64,000 bases of DNA from Spisula solida (Eukaryota; Mollusca; Bivalvia; Venerida; Mactridae). The position numbers and the translations under genes were made by a program. Below are positions 63,651 through 64,000 of this stretch, one piece after another; position 1 is the first letter of the stretch, and the number at the start of each line of letters is the position of its first letter. The notes beneath the pieces were generated by a model. The model did not search any database, had not been told where the DNA came from, and saw only the letters and a list, made by a program, of their open reading frames with translations. The stretch is from NCBI GenBank assembly GCA_947247005.1, contig OX365946.1, forward strand, positions 7,882,453 through 7,946,452, in the 5' to 3' direction.

Positions 63651-64000
63651 TTTGAAATGTTGACTGGATCACTGAACCGAAGATATTAGATCTACACTTA
63701 TTCATTGCTTCGAATTACAACGCATACTATGTTTTGTACATCTTTTGTTTGGTATTTCAGTAACTGTTGTTGTTTATGTATGTAAATATGTTTGGAACAA
63801 AATCTTAAATGACAGTTTATTTTAAGTCATTGCTGTAAACTTATTTCCCTGTGAAAAAATACCGAACGTTCATTTCGAGACGTTATAGGATAAAACCCAT
63901 TTTCCGGAATTTCCGCATCTTACTGCGGATATACATGTACATGTATTGACTAGACCATCTTACCTGTTATCAGCATAATCTAATAGCTGGCACAATTAAT
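63651..64000. other. no recognisable feature
   Basis: AT-rich end of the window; nothing seen. Confidence 0.4.

Overview
The window is AT-rich eukaryotic DNA. I find no intact protein-coding gene, no operon structure and no convincing promoter. The best guess for the source is a bivalve mollusc. The basis is the repeat content: tandem cores of 145 to 172 bp ending in GGAC or GTCC microsatellites, elements whose ends read TTATGCCCC and GGGGCATAA, tRNA-derived SINEs, and a decayed CYP2-clan P450. This is recall of repeat style, not a database match.

Nearly everything I can support is mobile or tandem-repeat DNA. Three large fold-back elements with 0.5 to 0.77 kb inverted arms (4139-6010, 28318-31989, 45630-49464) dominate. 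Shorter TIR elements are dated by target-site duplications: 586-948 (near-perfect 8 bp), 11676-12686, 17573-20342, 24475-25213, 33806-33953 and 52309-53222 (TA), and 43906-45129 (TAA). A 235 bp solo LTR (47963-48197) has a perfect 5 bp duplication and an unoccupied sister repeat beside it. Two elements (17573-20342 and 52309-53222) carry one short internal motif many times.

Coding fossils are two mariner-type transposase C-termini (15645-15873 and 53793-54028, both +), a mariner transposase N-terminal piece (12044-12160, -), the C-terminus of a LINE reverse transcriptase (37086-37350, -), and a cytochrome P450 pseudogene (21286-21987, -).

Tandem arrays include a perfect (CCTG)157, a compound ATCC/CATGCATCC/ACGC/ACAT array, a 64 bp minisatellite later split by insertions (34.2-38.0 kb), and a degenerate array at 63.2-63.65 kb. 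Layout: 0-14 kb repeat copies and two TIR elements; 14-21 kb transposase fossil and motif-rich element; 21-22 kb P450 fossil; 24-32 kb MITE and fold-back element; 33-38 kb MITEs and nested minisatellite; 38-51 kb inverted bivalve-type repeats, the CCGAA-rich element and the fold-back element hosting a solo LTR; 51-59 kb motif-rich element, mariner fossil and SINEs; 59-63 kb nothing recognised apart from one dispersed-repeat copy. Unmarked stretches look like unique intergenic or intronic DNA. A small exon of an unfamiliar gene could be missed without splice modelling.
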